Below are positions 25,213 to 34,299 of a DNA stretch of 64,000 nucleotides, piece by piece. A program made the position numbers and the translations under genes. Origin of the DNA: CAXTSE01 sp964246985. GTDB taxonomy: Bacteria; Actinomycetota; Actinomycetes; Actinomycetales; Microbacteriaceae. The notes beneath the pieces were generated by a model. The model worked only from the letters and a program-made list of their open reading frames with translations. It made no database searches and was not told the origin of the DNA. The stretch lies in contig CAXTSE010000001.1 of the NCBI GenBank assembly GCA_964246985.1, positions 259,209 to 323,208 of the forward strand, given 5' to 3'. How positions within the stretch are numbered: the first letter of the stretch is position 1; each line of letters opens with the position of its first letter.

Positions 25213-26278
25213 TGTGGGTCTCCTTTGATTGCGTTGGGTGGGTGTGGGGTGATGCAGGTGGTGCGTCCTTCCCGGCAGGGGGAAGTGTGGAGGCTCGAGC
25301 GCGCCGGGAGGCGCGCGCGGCCGAGATACGGATGCCGAGGTTGGCCAGCAGCAGCGAGACGATGAGGATCAGCCCGACCACCGCCGCCTGGCCGTAGGCG
25401 CCGAAGTTCTGCAGCTGCAGCATGCTGCGCACGGCGATGACCACGATGAGGGCCCAGATGACGCCGCTGATTTTGCCCCTGCCGCCAAGGAAGCTGACGC
25501 CGCCGAGGAAAACGACGGTGATCGCGTCCAGTTCGAACCCGACCGCGCTGTCCGGCGAGGCAGACGACGTGATCCCGATTTGGATGATGCCTGCGATGGC
25601 CGCGACGACCCCGGAGGTCACGAACAGCTGGAACACGATCCGGCGCGAGCGGACACCGGCGTACCGGGCCGCGTCGGGGTTGCCCCCGATCGCGTAAACG
25701 CGGCGACCGAAGACTGTGCGGTGGAGCACGATAGCGGCCACGGGCGCCAGCACCAGGAACGGGACGATCGTGAGCGGGATGAACGAGTCGCCGACCGACC
25801 CGTTGGCGAAGGCGATCAACTCCTCGGGCAGCGGACTGATCGGCGTGCCGCCGACGAGCACGTAACAAAGCCCGCGGAACAAGGCGAGGGATCCGAGCGT
25901 CACGACGAGCGACGGCAGGCGCAACACCGCCACGAAGAACCCGTTAATCGCTCCGCAAGCTGCCCCCACTACGAGCGCCGTCGCCAGCGCAATCAAGTGA
26001 GAGCCGCCGGCCTGCACGACGAGGCCGTAGCTGATGCCGGTCAGTCCGGCGATGCTCGCCACCGATATGTCGATCTCGCGGGCAATGATGAGGAACACCA
26101 GCGGAAGGACGAAGAGGGCTTTCGCCGACATCCGCGAGATGGAAGATTCGAGGTTGTACGCGTCGGTGAACCCCAAGGTCGTGATGCTCGCGACGATGAT
26201 CAGCAGGATCGCAAAGCCGCCCAGCAACCACTCCCACGCCCCCAGCCGTGAACGCAGGTAGATCAGCACGGCGCTCAT
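25205..26278 (-). CDS. Sugar ABC transporter permease
   Basis: This 357-residue inner-membrane protein is a BPD_transp_2 (RbsC-like) permease with about nine hydrophobic segments and the family signature REIDISVASIAGLTG. Its cytoplasmic loop has YAIGGNPDAARYAGV. The start overlaps the stop of the ATPase-permease fusion by 4 nt. It should pair with the permease half of the fusion to form the pore. Confidence 0.93.
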   Translation of the reverse strand: MSAVLIYLRSRLGAWEWLLGGFAILLIIVASITTLGFTDAYNLESSISRMSAKALFVLPLVFLIIAREIDISVASIAGLTGISYGLVVQAGGSHLIALATALVVGAACGAINGFFVAVLRLPSLVVTLGSLALFRGLCYVLVGGTPISPLPEELIAFANGSVGDSFIPLTIVPFLVLAPVAAIVLHRTVFGRRVYAIGGNPDAARYAGVRSRRIVFQLFVTSGVVAAIAGIIQIGITSSASPDSAVGFELDAITVVFLGGVSFLGGRGKISGVIWALIVVIAVRSMLQLQNFGAYGQAAVVGLILIVSLLLANLGIRISAARASRRARASTLPPAGKDAPPASPHTHPTQSKETHNA

Positions 26279-28926
26279 GCGCTCAGGTCCGACCGCTTGG
26301 CGCGAGTAGTAAGGAATACATCGACGGACACCGCGGCGATGATCGCGGCGCCGTAAACGGCTTGGAGGTATTGATCGGGTACGCCCGCGATGGTGAGCAC
26401 CTTGCGAATGGCGAGCAGCCCTAGCGTCCCGATCGCGACGCCGACGACGGTGCCCGAGCCACCCCGCAGCGCAACTCCGCCGACCACGACCGCGGCGATA
26501 ACGGCGGTCTCCAACCCGAAGGCGACCTGCCCGTCCACGTACGGGTAGTAGGACGCCCAGAGTGCTCCCGTCGCACCAGCCAGCAGACCGGATATCGCGA
26601 ACGCGCCCAGCACCCGGCGCGTGGCCGGGATGCCGATCAGCTCGGTACCCTCGGGGTTCGAGCCGACGTAGTACGTCTCGCGCCCGCGCGCGGTGAAGTA
26701 CATGACGCCGGCCACAACGACGCCGACCCCCAACGCGACCAGAAGCAGAGGCGAGACGCCGAGGATGTCCGTGGTCGTCCAGTCAAGCCAGCCCGCAGAC
26801 ACGTCCTCCGGCTTGACCCGGTCGCCACTGGAGACGATGCTCAGCGCGCCGCGATAGATCGCGAGTGTGCCCAGCGTGACGACGATTGAGGGCACCTTGC
26901 CGTACGCGACCACCAGTCCGTTGAGGGCACCACAGACCAAGCCCGTCGCCAGCGCGACGGCGATTCCGAGGGCGATCGGCGCATCCGGGACCGCGCGCAT
27001 CGTCGCCGCCGCGAAGTAGGCGGCGAGTCCCAGGGTCGAGGCCACCGAGAGGTCGATGTTGCGGGTCAGTATGACGAGCATCTGCCCGATTCCTAGCAGC
27101 CCAAGCAACGACGCATAGTTGGCGAGGTCGGCCAGGTTGCCGGGCGAGTAGAAGTTGGTGTTGAGGAAGCTGAGCGGCACGACGATTATGGCGAGCGCCA
27201 CGATCAAGCCGACCTCACGGCGGCGCAGGAAGGCGAGCACAGTGGACACCGCAGGTCGACGCGGCGCAGGCTGCCCGGCCGAACGGACTGCCCCGCCGAC
27301 CGGCACCGTGGCGCGCGTCGGCAGCGCGTCGACGATGTCGGACTTGCTGACCGGCTCGATCGCGAGCACGAGCTCGCCTGGTGTGACTCCCGTCGCCGCC
27401 AGCCCAATGTCGAACTGATTTATCTCTTCGCCCGCGAGTTCCGCTGCGATGACGCCGTGATTCATCACGTACACCCGATCGCACGCCCCGAGCAGCTCGG
27501 GCATGTCGGACGAGATCAGAAGGATCGCGATGCCCTGCGCCGAGAGCTCACCGATGATTCGGTGCACCTCGCCTTTAGCCTGGATGTCGATGCCTTGCGT
27601 GGGCTCGTCGAGGATCAGCAGCCTTGGTTGGGTGGCCAGCCACTTCGCCAGTACGACCTTCTGCTGGTTGCCGCCTGACAGGGTTCGGACCGGTTGTAGG
27701 TAGTCGGTGAACTTGAGGCGCATGCGCTCGAGCGGCCCGGAGACGAGGGCAATCTCTGCGCTCTTTCGAATAAGCCCCCACCGTGTCGTGTGCTCGATCA
27801 TGGGCAGCGACGCGTTGTCGAGGATCGAGAAGTCCTCCACGACACTCTGCCCGCGCCGATCCTCTGACACGTAGGCGATGCCCTGGCGGATCGCGGACGA
27901 TGGAGTTTTCACGGTCACCGTCGAGCCGCTCAGCTTAATGACTCCAGAATCCGGACGGTCGATGCCGAACAGCGCCCTCGCCACCTCGGTGCGACCACTG
28001 CCGACCAACCCGGCCATGCCGACCACCTCGCCGGCGCGCACGGTGAGATCGATCGACGAGTAGCGGCCGCGCGACGTGAGCCCGGTCACTTCGAGCACTA
28101 CGTCGCCGAGCGCTGTCGGCTCACGATCATAGAGCGAGCCCAGCGTGCGGCCGACCATTAGGCGCACGACTTCCTGCTCTGTGACCGCGGAGGTGACCAC
28201 AGTGTCGACGAGCGATCCGTCGCGGAGGACGGTGATGCGATCCGACACTCGAAAGATCTCTTCGAGACGGTGTCCGACGAACATCATGGCGACGCCCTGG
28301 GTGCGCAGGGTGTCAATCACCTCAAACAACCGATCGACCTCGGTGGCGGTCAGCGCGGCGGTCGGCTCATCAAGGATAAGCACCTTCGCCTCCGCGGCGA
28401 GGGCGCGAGCGATCTCAACGATTTGCTGCTCCGACACGCGCAGGTCGCCGGCGAGTGTGCGGGCCGAGCGGTGCAGCCCAAGCAGATCGAGCAGCCTCTG
28501 TGCCTCGACGACCATCCGGCCGTGATCGAGTAGGCCGAGCGTAGTGCGTAACGGCTGGCCCGCGAAGATGTTCTCGGCGGCGCTGATATCGGGGAAAAGT
28601 CCCGGATGCTGGTGCACTACCGCGACGCCGTGCCTGTGAGCGTCGAGCGGTGACGAGAACGAGACCGGCTCGCCCGCGATGCGGATTTCGCCCGCATCGG
28701 GGGTGTAGATACCACCGAGCATCTTCACGCACGTGCTTTTACCCGCGCCGTTCTCCCCCACGAGGGCCAGCACCTTGCCGGTGTGGAGCTCGAACGACAC
28801 GTCGGCCACCGCTACGGTCGGCCCGAACACCTTCGAGACGTGGATAACCTCAACGGCCGTCGGGTGAGGTGCGCTGCTGTTGGCCAGGGCGATTCTGACG
28901 TGTGGTTCTGGCGATGCTGCGTCCAC
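26275..28926 (-). CDS. Sugar ABC transporter ATPase fused to permease
   Basis: The 883-residue protein joins an RbsA-type double ATPase (about residues 25-525) to an RbsC-type permease (about 555-883). The first ATPase has GENGAGKST and VLILDEPTAALT; the second has the degenerate GLVGSGRTE plus LSGGNQQKV and LLILDEPTQGID. The permease part carries RNIDLSVASTLGLAA. I choose GTG 28926 because AAGGA lies 8 bases upstream; the frame extends to 29055 with poor composition. Gene order (ATPase, permease, permease, binding protein) is that of lsrACDB with the first two fused. A fixed 1:1 fusion means two ATPases would need two fused permeases unless the separate permease exchanges. Confidence 0.92.
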   Translation of the reverse strand: MDAASPEPHVRIALANSSAPHPTAVEVIHVSKVFGPTVAVADVSFELHTGKVLALVGENGAGKSTCVKMLGGIYTPDAGEIRIAGEPVSFSSPLDAHRHGVAVVHQHPGLFPDISAAENIFAGQPLRTTLGLLDHGRMVVEAQRLLDLLGLHRSARTLAGDLRVSEQQIVEIARALAAEAKVLILDEPTAALTATEVDRLFEVIDTLRTQGVAMMFVGHRLEEIFRVSDRITVLRDGSLVDTVVTSAVTEQEVVRLMVGRTLGSLYDREPTALGDVVLEVTGLTSRGRYSSIDLTVRAGEVVGMAGLVGSGRTEVARALFGIDRPDSGVIKLSGSTVTVKTPSSAIRQGIAYVSEDRRGQSVVEDFSILDNASLPMIEHTTRWGLIRKSAEIALVSGPLERMRLKFTDYLQPVRTLSGGNQQKVVLAKWLATQPRLLILDEPTQGIDIQAKGEVHRIIGELSAQGIAILLISSDMPELLGACDRVYVMNHGVIAAELAGEEINQFDIGLAATGVTPGELVLAIEPVSKSDIVDALPTRATVPVGGAVRSAGQPAPRRPAVSTVLAFLRRREVGLIVALAIIVVPLSFLNTNFYSPGNLADLANYASLLGLLGIGQMLVILTRNIDLSVASTLGLAAYFAAATMRAVPDAPIALGIAVALATGLVCGALNGLVVAYGKVPSIVVTLGTLAIYRGALSIVSSGDRVKPEDVSAGWLDWTTTDILGVSPLLLVALGVGVVVAGVMYFTARGRETYYVGSNPEGTELIGIPATRRVLGAFAISGLLAGATGALWASYYPYVDGQVAFGLETAVIAAVVVGGVALRGGSGTVVGVAIGTLGLLAIRKVLTIAGVPDQYLQAVYGAAIIAAVSVDVFLTTRAKRSDLSA

Positions 28927-29975
28927 GGTGACGTTCCTTCCACGGTGCGCTGCTGTGCGCACGTTGATTGAGTATGCACCCGAGCATTCGATTGCGCAAT
29001 CGCATGCGCGGACTTGCTCGAGCCCCGCCGCGAGCGACGGCAGCGTCTCTTGCACCCGAGCCGGCGAGGCCGGTCGCTCGGAATGAAGGGGTGCTCTCTA
29101 GACGCCTACTCTCGCCTCCGCGATGAACTCGCCGCGACCGTCGTCGACATGTACGACTGTGGCCAATCCGCCACGGCCGACAAGCTCAGTGCTGTCTGGC
29201 TGCTGCGGCGCGACGACTAATGGCAAGCACGCAGGGCTGAGATGGGTAGATCGGAGATGCTGGCGCGGATGCGCACGACCATCTGGGATGCTTACAACCC
29301 TGCCGCCAGAGGACGCGTAAGGTCGACCACGGGTCAGGTGGTGCCGATCGGGCCGCCGGCGACTGACGAGAACCTGATCCCGCTCGTAGTCGGCACCGAT
29401 CAACGGTCAGCCGCACCTTCCCAAGATATGGCGACCGCCTCGATCGCCGTGCACGATCAACTCGACGCCGCCCTCCTGAGCGCAGTGCTTCCGAGCTGCT
29501 GCGACCGCCTCGTCCTTGTACGGGAAGTCCGCCAGACCTTGCCCAATGACGGATACCTTCTATTGTCGGCCGCCCTTCAGCGCGTGTACGCGAATTGCCA
29601 CGCGCTGACCCAGTCACACGGCGTTTCGGGCCTGGCGCGCGAGCACGCACTTGGCGCAGGCCAACGCGGACTGCGCTCGTCGCCGCGAAGCCTTCTCGGC
29701 ACGAGACTGCGATCAATTCGGCCCGAGTAGACCGTCAATCCTTCTTCGGTCAGAGGCTCCACAAGTGTCAGCCACCGGAATGCACGGTGATGGCGGGGAT
29801 TCCGTTTGTCGCCGCTGGACGGTAGGGGCGCAGCCCGAGAAGCGAGAGCAGCAACGCTCGATTTCGTGCAGGCATGACTGCGTTTCTGCAACGGTCCGGC
29901 TGCTGCCGTCGGTTCACGTGCCTGCCGCGCCCAGCAGTTCCGCGGCACGCGCGTCCGGGGGCAATAGGCTGAATT
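28927..29975. other. Gene-poor region with decayed fragments
   Basis: About 1 kb between the sugar operon and the EamA gene holds no intact gene. The only recognisable piece is a DUF2188-like fragment at 29407-29559. Promoters for the sugar operon (minus, just upstream of 28926) must lie at its left end: TTGATTGAG lies about 35-45 bases upstream of the GTG. I see no clear operator. Confidence 0.4.
29407..29559 (-). pseudogene. DUF2188-like fragment
   Basis: A frame between TAG and TGA on the minus strand encodes 50 residues with FPYKDEAVAAARKHCAQEG followed by VELIVHGDRGGR, which resembles the core of DUF2188 proteins (a helix with Ala and Arg, then ELIVHG and a Gly-rich turn). It has no ATG, GTG or TTG start, and an overlapping frame continues upstream, so it looks frameshifted or decayed. 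Confidence 0.35.
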
Positions 29976-30959
29976 ATGACTCGCGGCAGTATTTCTTCAC
30001 GACTGCCCCTGATCGCTATCGGGGTAGCGGTTCTCCTGTGGTCGACCAGTTTTGGCATCAGTAGCGAGGTGCTTGAGACGACCTCGCCGGCCGTGCTTTC
30101 CGTTGGTCGATTCCTGATCGGCTTGATCATCCTGGTGCCCATCGCTGGGCGCCGGTCTGGGTTTGCTCGAACACTTCGCCGCCCCCGGACTGCTCTCCTT
30201 GGCCTCTTGGGGGTGGCCCTCTACTATTCGCTGACGAACATCAGTCTCGAGTTCACCGCCGCGGGAACTGTCGCCCTGACTAACGCCGCCTTGCCGGCGC
30301 TTACTGCGGTTCTCGGCGCTTTCATTCTTCGGGAGCGGCTCGCTTTTCGCACTCTGGCCGGGTTGGTCCTGGCCACTGCCGGCGTGGCCATCGTGGCGGG
30401 CTCCGGACTGACGCTCGACGTCGGCGTGGTGCTGAGCCTCGCCGGTCTAGCAAGTTATGGGCTTTACACGGTCCTTTTGCGCAAGGAGCTCGTCATTGCA
30501 GCCAAAAAACAAGAAAGTACTGGGCAGCCGGCGACTACCGATGTCGATCCCCTTGTCTTGGCCGCCGCAACCGCCATCTGGGGCACGGCGATCATGCTGC
30601 CGTGGCTCGCTCTCGAAGCACTCAGCAGTAGTGCCTCCCTACCCAGCGCCCTAGCCGGCTGGGGCGGTCTGGCATTCCTTGGCATTCTGATCACGGCGCC
30701 GACCATCGTGCTCTTCAACTACGGCGCACAACGCCTTCCTGCGGCTGTGACGGGCATCATCACAGCCGCCATCCCCGCGTTGGGCTATCTCTTTGCTCTC
30801 CTACTCGGCGAGTCATTCAATACGACTACCGCCGTGGGTGGCGGTATCGCACTCGTCGGAGTCCTGGTCGCCTCGACATCTACCCATGCAAGGGACTTGG
30901 ACTTGCCTGCTCCTGCTCGTCCGTCAGCCGAGGCTTCTAATGACCGGCCCTCGGTCTAA
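29976..30959 (+). CDS. EamA/DMT-family transporter
   Basis: The 327-residue protein has ten hydrophobic segments arranged as two EamA repeats; the first starts LIAIGVAVLLWSTSFGISS and contains FTAAGTVALTNAALPALTA, the second has LIALTAPTIVLFNY-like sequence (LITAPTIVLFNYGAQ) and PALGYLFALLLGE. DMT transporters export or import small metabolites such as amino acids, but the substrate cannot be read from sequence. The gene is monocistronic with a weak ribosome-binding site and faces the convergent zinc locus. Confidence 0.9.
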   Translation: MTRGSISSRLPLIAIGVAVLLWSTSFGISSEVLETTSPAVLSVGRFLIGLIILVPIAGRRSGFARTLRRPRTALLGLLGVALYYSLTNISLEFTAAGTVALTNAALPALTAVLGAFILRERLAFRTLAGLVLATAGVAIVAGSGLTLDVGVVLSLAGLASYGLYTVLLRKELVIAAKKQESTGQPATTDVDPLVLAAATAIWGTAIMLPWLALEALSSSASLPSALAGWGGLAFLGILITAPTIVLFNYGAQRLPAAVTGIITAAIPALGYLFALLLGESFNTTTAVGGGIALVGVLVASTSTHARDLDLPAPARPSAEASNDRPSV

Positions 30960-31039
30960 CAGATGGATGGCGGTCTTCGCCAATAGGTGGGGTTCTCTGC
31001 GTACTGTCAGAGACCGCGTGGCGGCGTCTGCCCGGCGCC

Positions 31040-32422
31040 CTAAAACCGGGAGTGCGAACCCGGCCACTCCCCGATCACTTCGCCGGATGCAAGGTCGACC
31101 ATCACGAGGGTCACGTCGAGCGGGCGCGGGCTGCCGCCGTACCTGTCCGATATCGCATCTGCACCCGCCGGGGATATCTCAGCTAGTAGATACTGCTCGT
31201 TCGACATCACCCGGAAATCAAGAACTCCCCCGGTACCCGATGCAGCGAGGAGCGGGGTTGCGGCGGTTCCGTCGTCGAGGGCAACCGAGGGATCGAACGA
31301 AGTGAAGTCCGCGGACGGGAGGACGGCCCGCTCGAGCCAACGCCCGCCGCTGAGGGGAATGACATCAGCGATGTAGGGGACCGCGCCTCCTAGCGGCGAC
31401 GGGTTCACGCGCTCCTCCGAACCGTCGTCCAGGTCGTACATGACCTGGCCGAACGCGTCGGCTGCCGACACTCGGTGCCCGTCGGCGGCGAGGGAGCCGA
31501 GCTCGGTGTACGACGCGACGAGGACAGGTGCGTCGCTGGTCGAGGTGTCGAGGCGTAGAAGGTCGCCGCTGCGCTGGTGCACGAGTACCTGGGTCGTGCC
31601 TGGAATAGGGATCAGTCTGTCCACAGACATCGGAGCGCCGTCGAGACCGACCACCACATCCGAGAGGTGGGTACCCGACAGGTCGAGTCGGAAGAGCGTG
31701 TCGTCGTACTCGGGGACGCCTTCGCCCGCGTTGGTGAATGTGAAGAGCACGGTGGTTCCCGAGTACTCGAGCAGGGAAATCTGCCCAGCTCCAGGCAGGG
31801 TGAGGTCCTCGCGGTTCGAACCATCGAGCGAGACTATCTGCGCGGTCGCGTCGCCGCCGTCATTCAGGGTGACAGTGAACAGCGCCTCGGGCAGGGAGAG
31901 AAAATCCTGGATATGTGGCATCGCGAGCACCTCGGTCGGCTCCGCGCCGGGTGCGGCCTCCACGACGCGGTCCCCGGATCCATCTCCCGAGGTGTCGCGC
32001 TGCACCCACCTCACTACTGCCTCGGGCGTGCGGAAGCTGTGCTCCAAATCGGCAGACGCTCCGCCGGCGCGCGCCGTCACCCCGGCGAGGTTGACGGCGT
32101 AGCGCGTTCCGTACCGCAGCGCCTGCTCGAAGTGCACCAGCACGACGTCGCCGTCGGTGCTCACTGTGTGAGGGACGTCCGGTTCCACGCGAACTTCGTC
32201 GGCTGCCACATCGGCGACGGCCTCGTCGAGGAACAGACGCAGCGAGGCGGGTGCGGTGACGGCAGTCGCGAGCTCCAGTTGAGCGGCCTGGACCTTGGGG
32301 CCCTGCAGCGTTGACGCGGTGCCGAGGCCTGCGCAGGCCAGGGCGAGGACGACGATCGTGCCGATGAGGCCGCGCCGGAATCGCACGTCAGTAGAGGTAC
32401 GGCTCGTCCGGCTGATCGACAC
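31040..32422 (-). CDS. Secreted or membrane-anchored protein of the zinc locus
   Basis: The 460-residue protein starts with GTG 32422 after a perfect GGAGG at 6 bases and has an N-terminal membrane segment (residues 17-38, IGTIVVLALACAGLGTA). Residues 45-130 look like a Big_5-type Ig domain (LRLFLDEAVADVAADEVRV, FRTPEAVVRW). The remainder repeats beta-strand units with Asp-rich turns, compatible with a beta-propeller. In other actinobacteria a secreted propeller protein (AztD) sits with AztC-type zinc binding proteins, so a zinc chaperone role is possible, but I see no His-rich site and would not name it. Its start overlaps the TIGR03943 gene by 35 nt. Confidence 0.6.
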   Translation of the reverse strand: MSISRTSRTSTDVRFRRGLIGTIVVLALACAGLGTASTLQGPKVQAAQLELATAVTAPASLRLFLDEAVADVAADEVRVEPDVPHTVSTDGDVVLVHFEQALRYGTRYAVNLAGVTARAGGASADLEHSFRTPEAVVRWVQRDTSGDGSGDRVVEAAPGAEPTEVLAMPHIQDFLSLPEALFTVTLNDGGDATAQIVSLDGSNREDLTLPGAGQISLLEYSGTTVLFTFTNAGEGVPEYDDTLFRLDLSGTHLSDVVVGLDGAPMSVDRLIPIPGTTQVLVHQRSGDLLRLDTSTSDAPVLVASYTELGSLAADGHRVSAADAFGQVMYDLDDGSEERVNPSPLGGAVPYIADVIPLSGGRWLERAVLPSADFTSFDPSVALDDGTAATPLLAASGTGGVLDFRVMSNEQYLLAEISPAGADAISDRYGGSPRPLDVTLVMVDLASGEVIGEWPGSHSRF

Positions 32423-33209
32423 GCGTCACCTCCGTCGGTGCGAGAGCGATGGTCGCGCCACTCGTCGCGCTCCGGTTCGCACCGAACTCGCCCGTGATCT
32501 GCACCCAGTCGTCGGCTGTGAACCTGCTCTGCCAATGCGGCATGTACACGGGTACCCCGATGGGTTGCGCGTCGACCGCGCAGCAGGTGATGGCGAAGCG
32601 CGTGACGTAGAAGACGTCATCGGGCGCATCCGGGGACGGGGTGACGAAGCCGACCAGGTCGGCCGGCTTGCCGTCGTAGAACGCCGGGTCGCTGGTCTGC
32701 GCCAGCAGGGACGACCACTCGAGCACGGTGTAGCGCTCGAAGGTGGCGGCGTCGGCGCTCTGCGCGTCATCCACGCTTGTTCCACCCGCTGACACGCTCG
32801 TTGCCGTCACATCGCGCTGGGTGGCCGTGGCCGCGGACAGTGTGGCCGGCGGCAAGAGCACCGCTCCGAGCGCAAGAGCCGTGGCGAGCGCCAAGGCGCC
32901 GAGTGAGAGGCAGCGCTGCAGTAGCGAATCGGGTGAGGCGTCATCCTCGTCGTCGTGTAGCTGAGTTTCCCCGTGGCCGTCATGAGACTCGCTGGCGGAC
33001 GTATCCCGTCCCGAGATCAGCAGTCGGGCGACGACGAATGTGAGCGCCACGAACGCCATCACGACCGTGAACACCAGGTAGCGCGGATGGATGTAGAGCC
33101 CGAGCAGGCCACCGACGGCGAGCCAGATGGACGCGAACGCGACGACGCCCATGAGCAGCACGCCGCGCCAGCGACGTAGTTCCCGCCAGAAGACCCTAGG
33201 CAAGGACAT
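32388..33209 (-). CDS. TIGR03943/YcgQ-like membrane protein
   Basis: The 273-residue protein has two N-terminal transmembrane helices (about 15-36 and 42-62), a charged His/Asp-rich loop (SESHDGHGETQLHDDEDD), a third helix (about 93-118), and an extracellular part with YDGKPADLVGFV and FAITCCAVDAQPIGVPV, which is the TIGR03943 signature. These proteins accompany the DUF318-type permease as a two-gene unit and in several Gram-positives are under Zur control. It overlaps the permease gene by 14 nt and the secreted-protein gene by 35 nt. Confidence 0.88.
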   Translation of the reverse strand: MSLPRVFWRELRRWRGVLLMGVVAFASIWLAVGGLLGLYIHPRYLVFTVVMAFVALTFVVARLLISGRDTSASESHDGHGETQLHDDEDDASPDSLLQRCLSLGALALATALALGAVLLPPATLSAATATQRDVTATSVSAGGTSVDDAQSADAATFERYTVLEWSSLLAQTSDPAFYDGKPADLVGFVTPSPDAPDDVFYVTRFAITCCAVDAQPIGVPVYMPHWQSRFTADDWVQITGEFGANRSATSGATIALAPTEVTRVDQPDEPYLY

Positions 33210-34230
33210 TCACCAGCCACCCGACCGCGGCGCTCGCCAGCACGATGACGAGGCCGAGCTGCGCCACAGTGCGCACTGTGAATGTTGTGCGCAGCAGGGC
33301 GAGCATCTTGATGTCGAGCATGGCGCCGAACAGAAGGAATGCCACGATCGACCCGGGGAGGAATGTCGACGCGAACGGCAGGATGAAGAACGCGTCGACG
33401 TTGGAGCAGACCGAGATCACGAAGGCCAGAGCGAGCATGGCCAGGATCGACCAGATCGGATCGCCTCCTAGCGCGACCAGAACCTCGCGCGGCACGACCG
33501 TCTGTACGGCCGCTGCGGCGATCGCTCCAACGAAGAGCGCAGGCAGCAGAGCGGCGGACTCTCGGGCGAAGAGGCGGATGCTGCGGTCGAGGCGCGATCC
33601 GTGCTCGTCGTGAGCGGGCATCCGGCACTCGGCGGCGAAGCGCGTCGCCAACAGTCCTTCGGGGTTCGGGTGCCGGCTGAAGATCCAGCCGAGGAGGTTG
33701 GCGATCACGAATCCGCCGACGAGGCGGGCTATGAGGATGCCGTCGTCGAACCCGAACGCCTGATGTGTCGTGATGATGGTGATCGGGTTGATGATCGGCG
33801 CCGCGAACAGGAAGGTCATCGACTCGGCCACCGTCATTCCGCGCACCATGAGGCCGCGCGCCAGTGGCACGTTGCCGCACTCGCACACCGGCAGGAACAT
33901 GCCGATCAGCGACACCACCGCCCGGCGCAGGATCGGCGTGCGGGGCAGAATCCGCGTCATGGCTGCCTCGGGTAGCCACACCCGCACGACGATCGAGAAC
34001 ACGATGCCGAGGACGACAAAGGGCATCGATTCGACCAGCACACTCAGCGCGAGCGTCACGCCGTCCTGCAGTCGATCAGGCAGCAGACCGCCCGGCACCG
34101 GCGACAGGATCCGCGCCAGCCCGAGCCCGAGGAGCAACGCGACCCCGGCAATCGGCAACCACCGCCGATGCGGTCCAGCCCCGGGACGCAGAGGCCGCGG
34201 GTCGAGCACTGGCCTACGGGTGTCCGTCAC
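33196..34230 (-). CDS. Permease, DUF318/ArsP_1 (YcgR-like) family
   Basis: The 344-residue integral membrane protein has eight or more helices and the family motif VCECGNVPLARGLMVRG with its paired Cys, plus AAPIINPITIITT and VCSNVDAFFILPFAS. ArsP_1/DUF318 permeases work with TIGR03943 proteins, and the pair is linked to zinc or other metal homeostasis. The start is GTG 34230. The gene lies 69 bases after the zinc-binding protein gene, so both may be in the same transcript. Confidence 0.88.
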   Translation of the reverse strand: MTDTRRPVLDPRPLRPGAGPHRRWLPIAGVALLLGLGLARILSPVPGGLLPDRLQDGVTLALSVLVESMPFVVLGIVFSIVVRVWLPEAAMTRILPRTPILRRAVVSLIGMFLPVCECGNVPLARGLMVRGMTVAESMTFLFAAPIINPITIITTHQAFGFDDGILIARLVGGFVIANLLGWIFSRHPNPEGLLATRFAAECRMPAHDEHGSRLDRSIRLFARESAALLPALFVGAIAAAAVQTVVPREVLVALGGDPIWSILAMLALAFVISVCSNVDAFFILPFASTFLPGSIVAFLLFGAMLDIKMLALLRTTFTVRTVAQLGLVIVLASAAVGWLVNVLA

Positions 34231-34299
34231 GGGGTGAGACTACTCCGCCGACGCAAGACACCCACAGAGCGGCACGGTCCTGTTCCGCACGGACATGCT

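Noticed and set aside
24163..28926. Rhamnose (RhaSTPQ) or AI-2 (Lsr) transporter assignment
   Set aside because: The binding protein resembles both groups, but none of their catabolic enzymes or regulators are here; the FrcK-like kinase and aldose epimerase point to another sugar.
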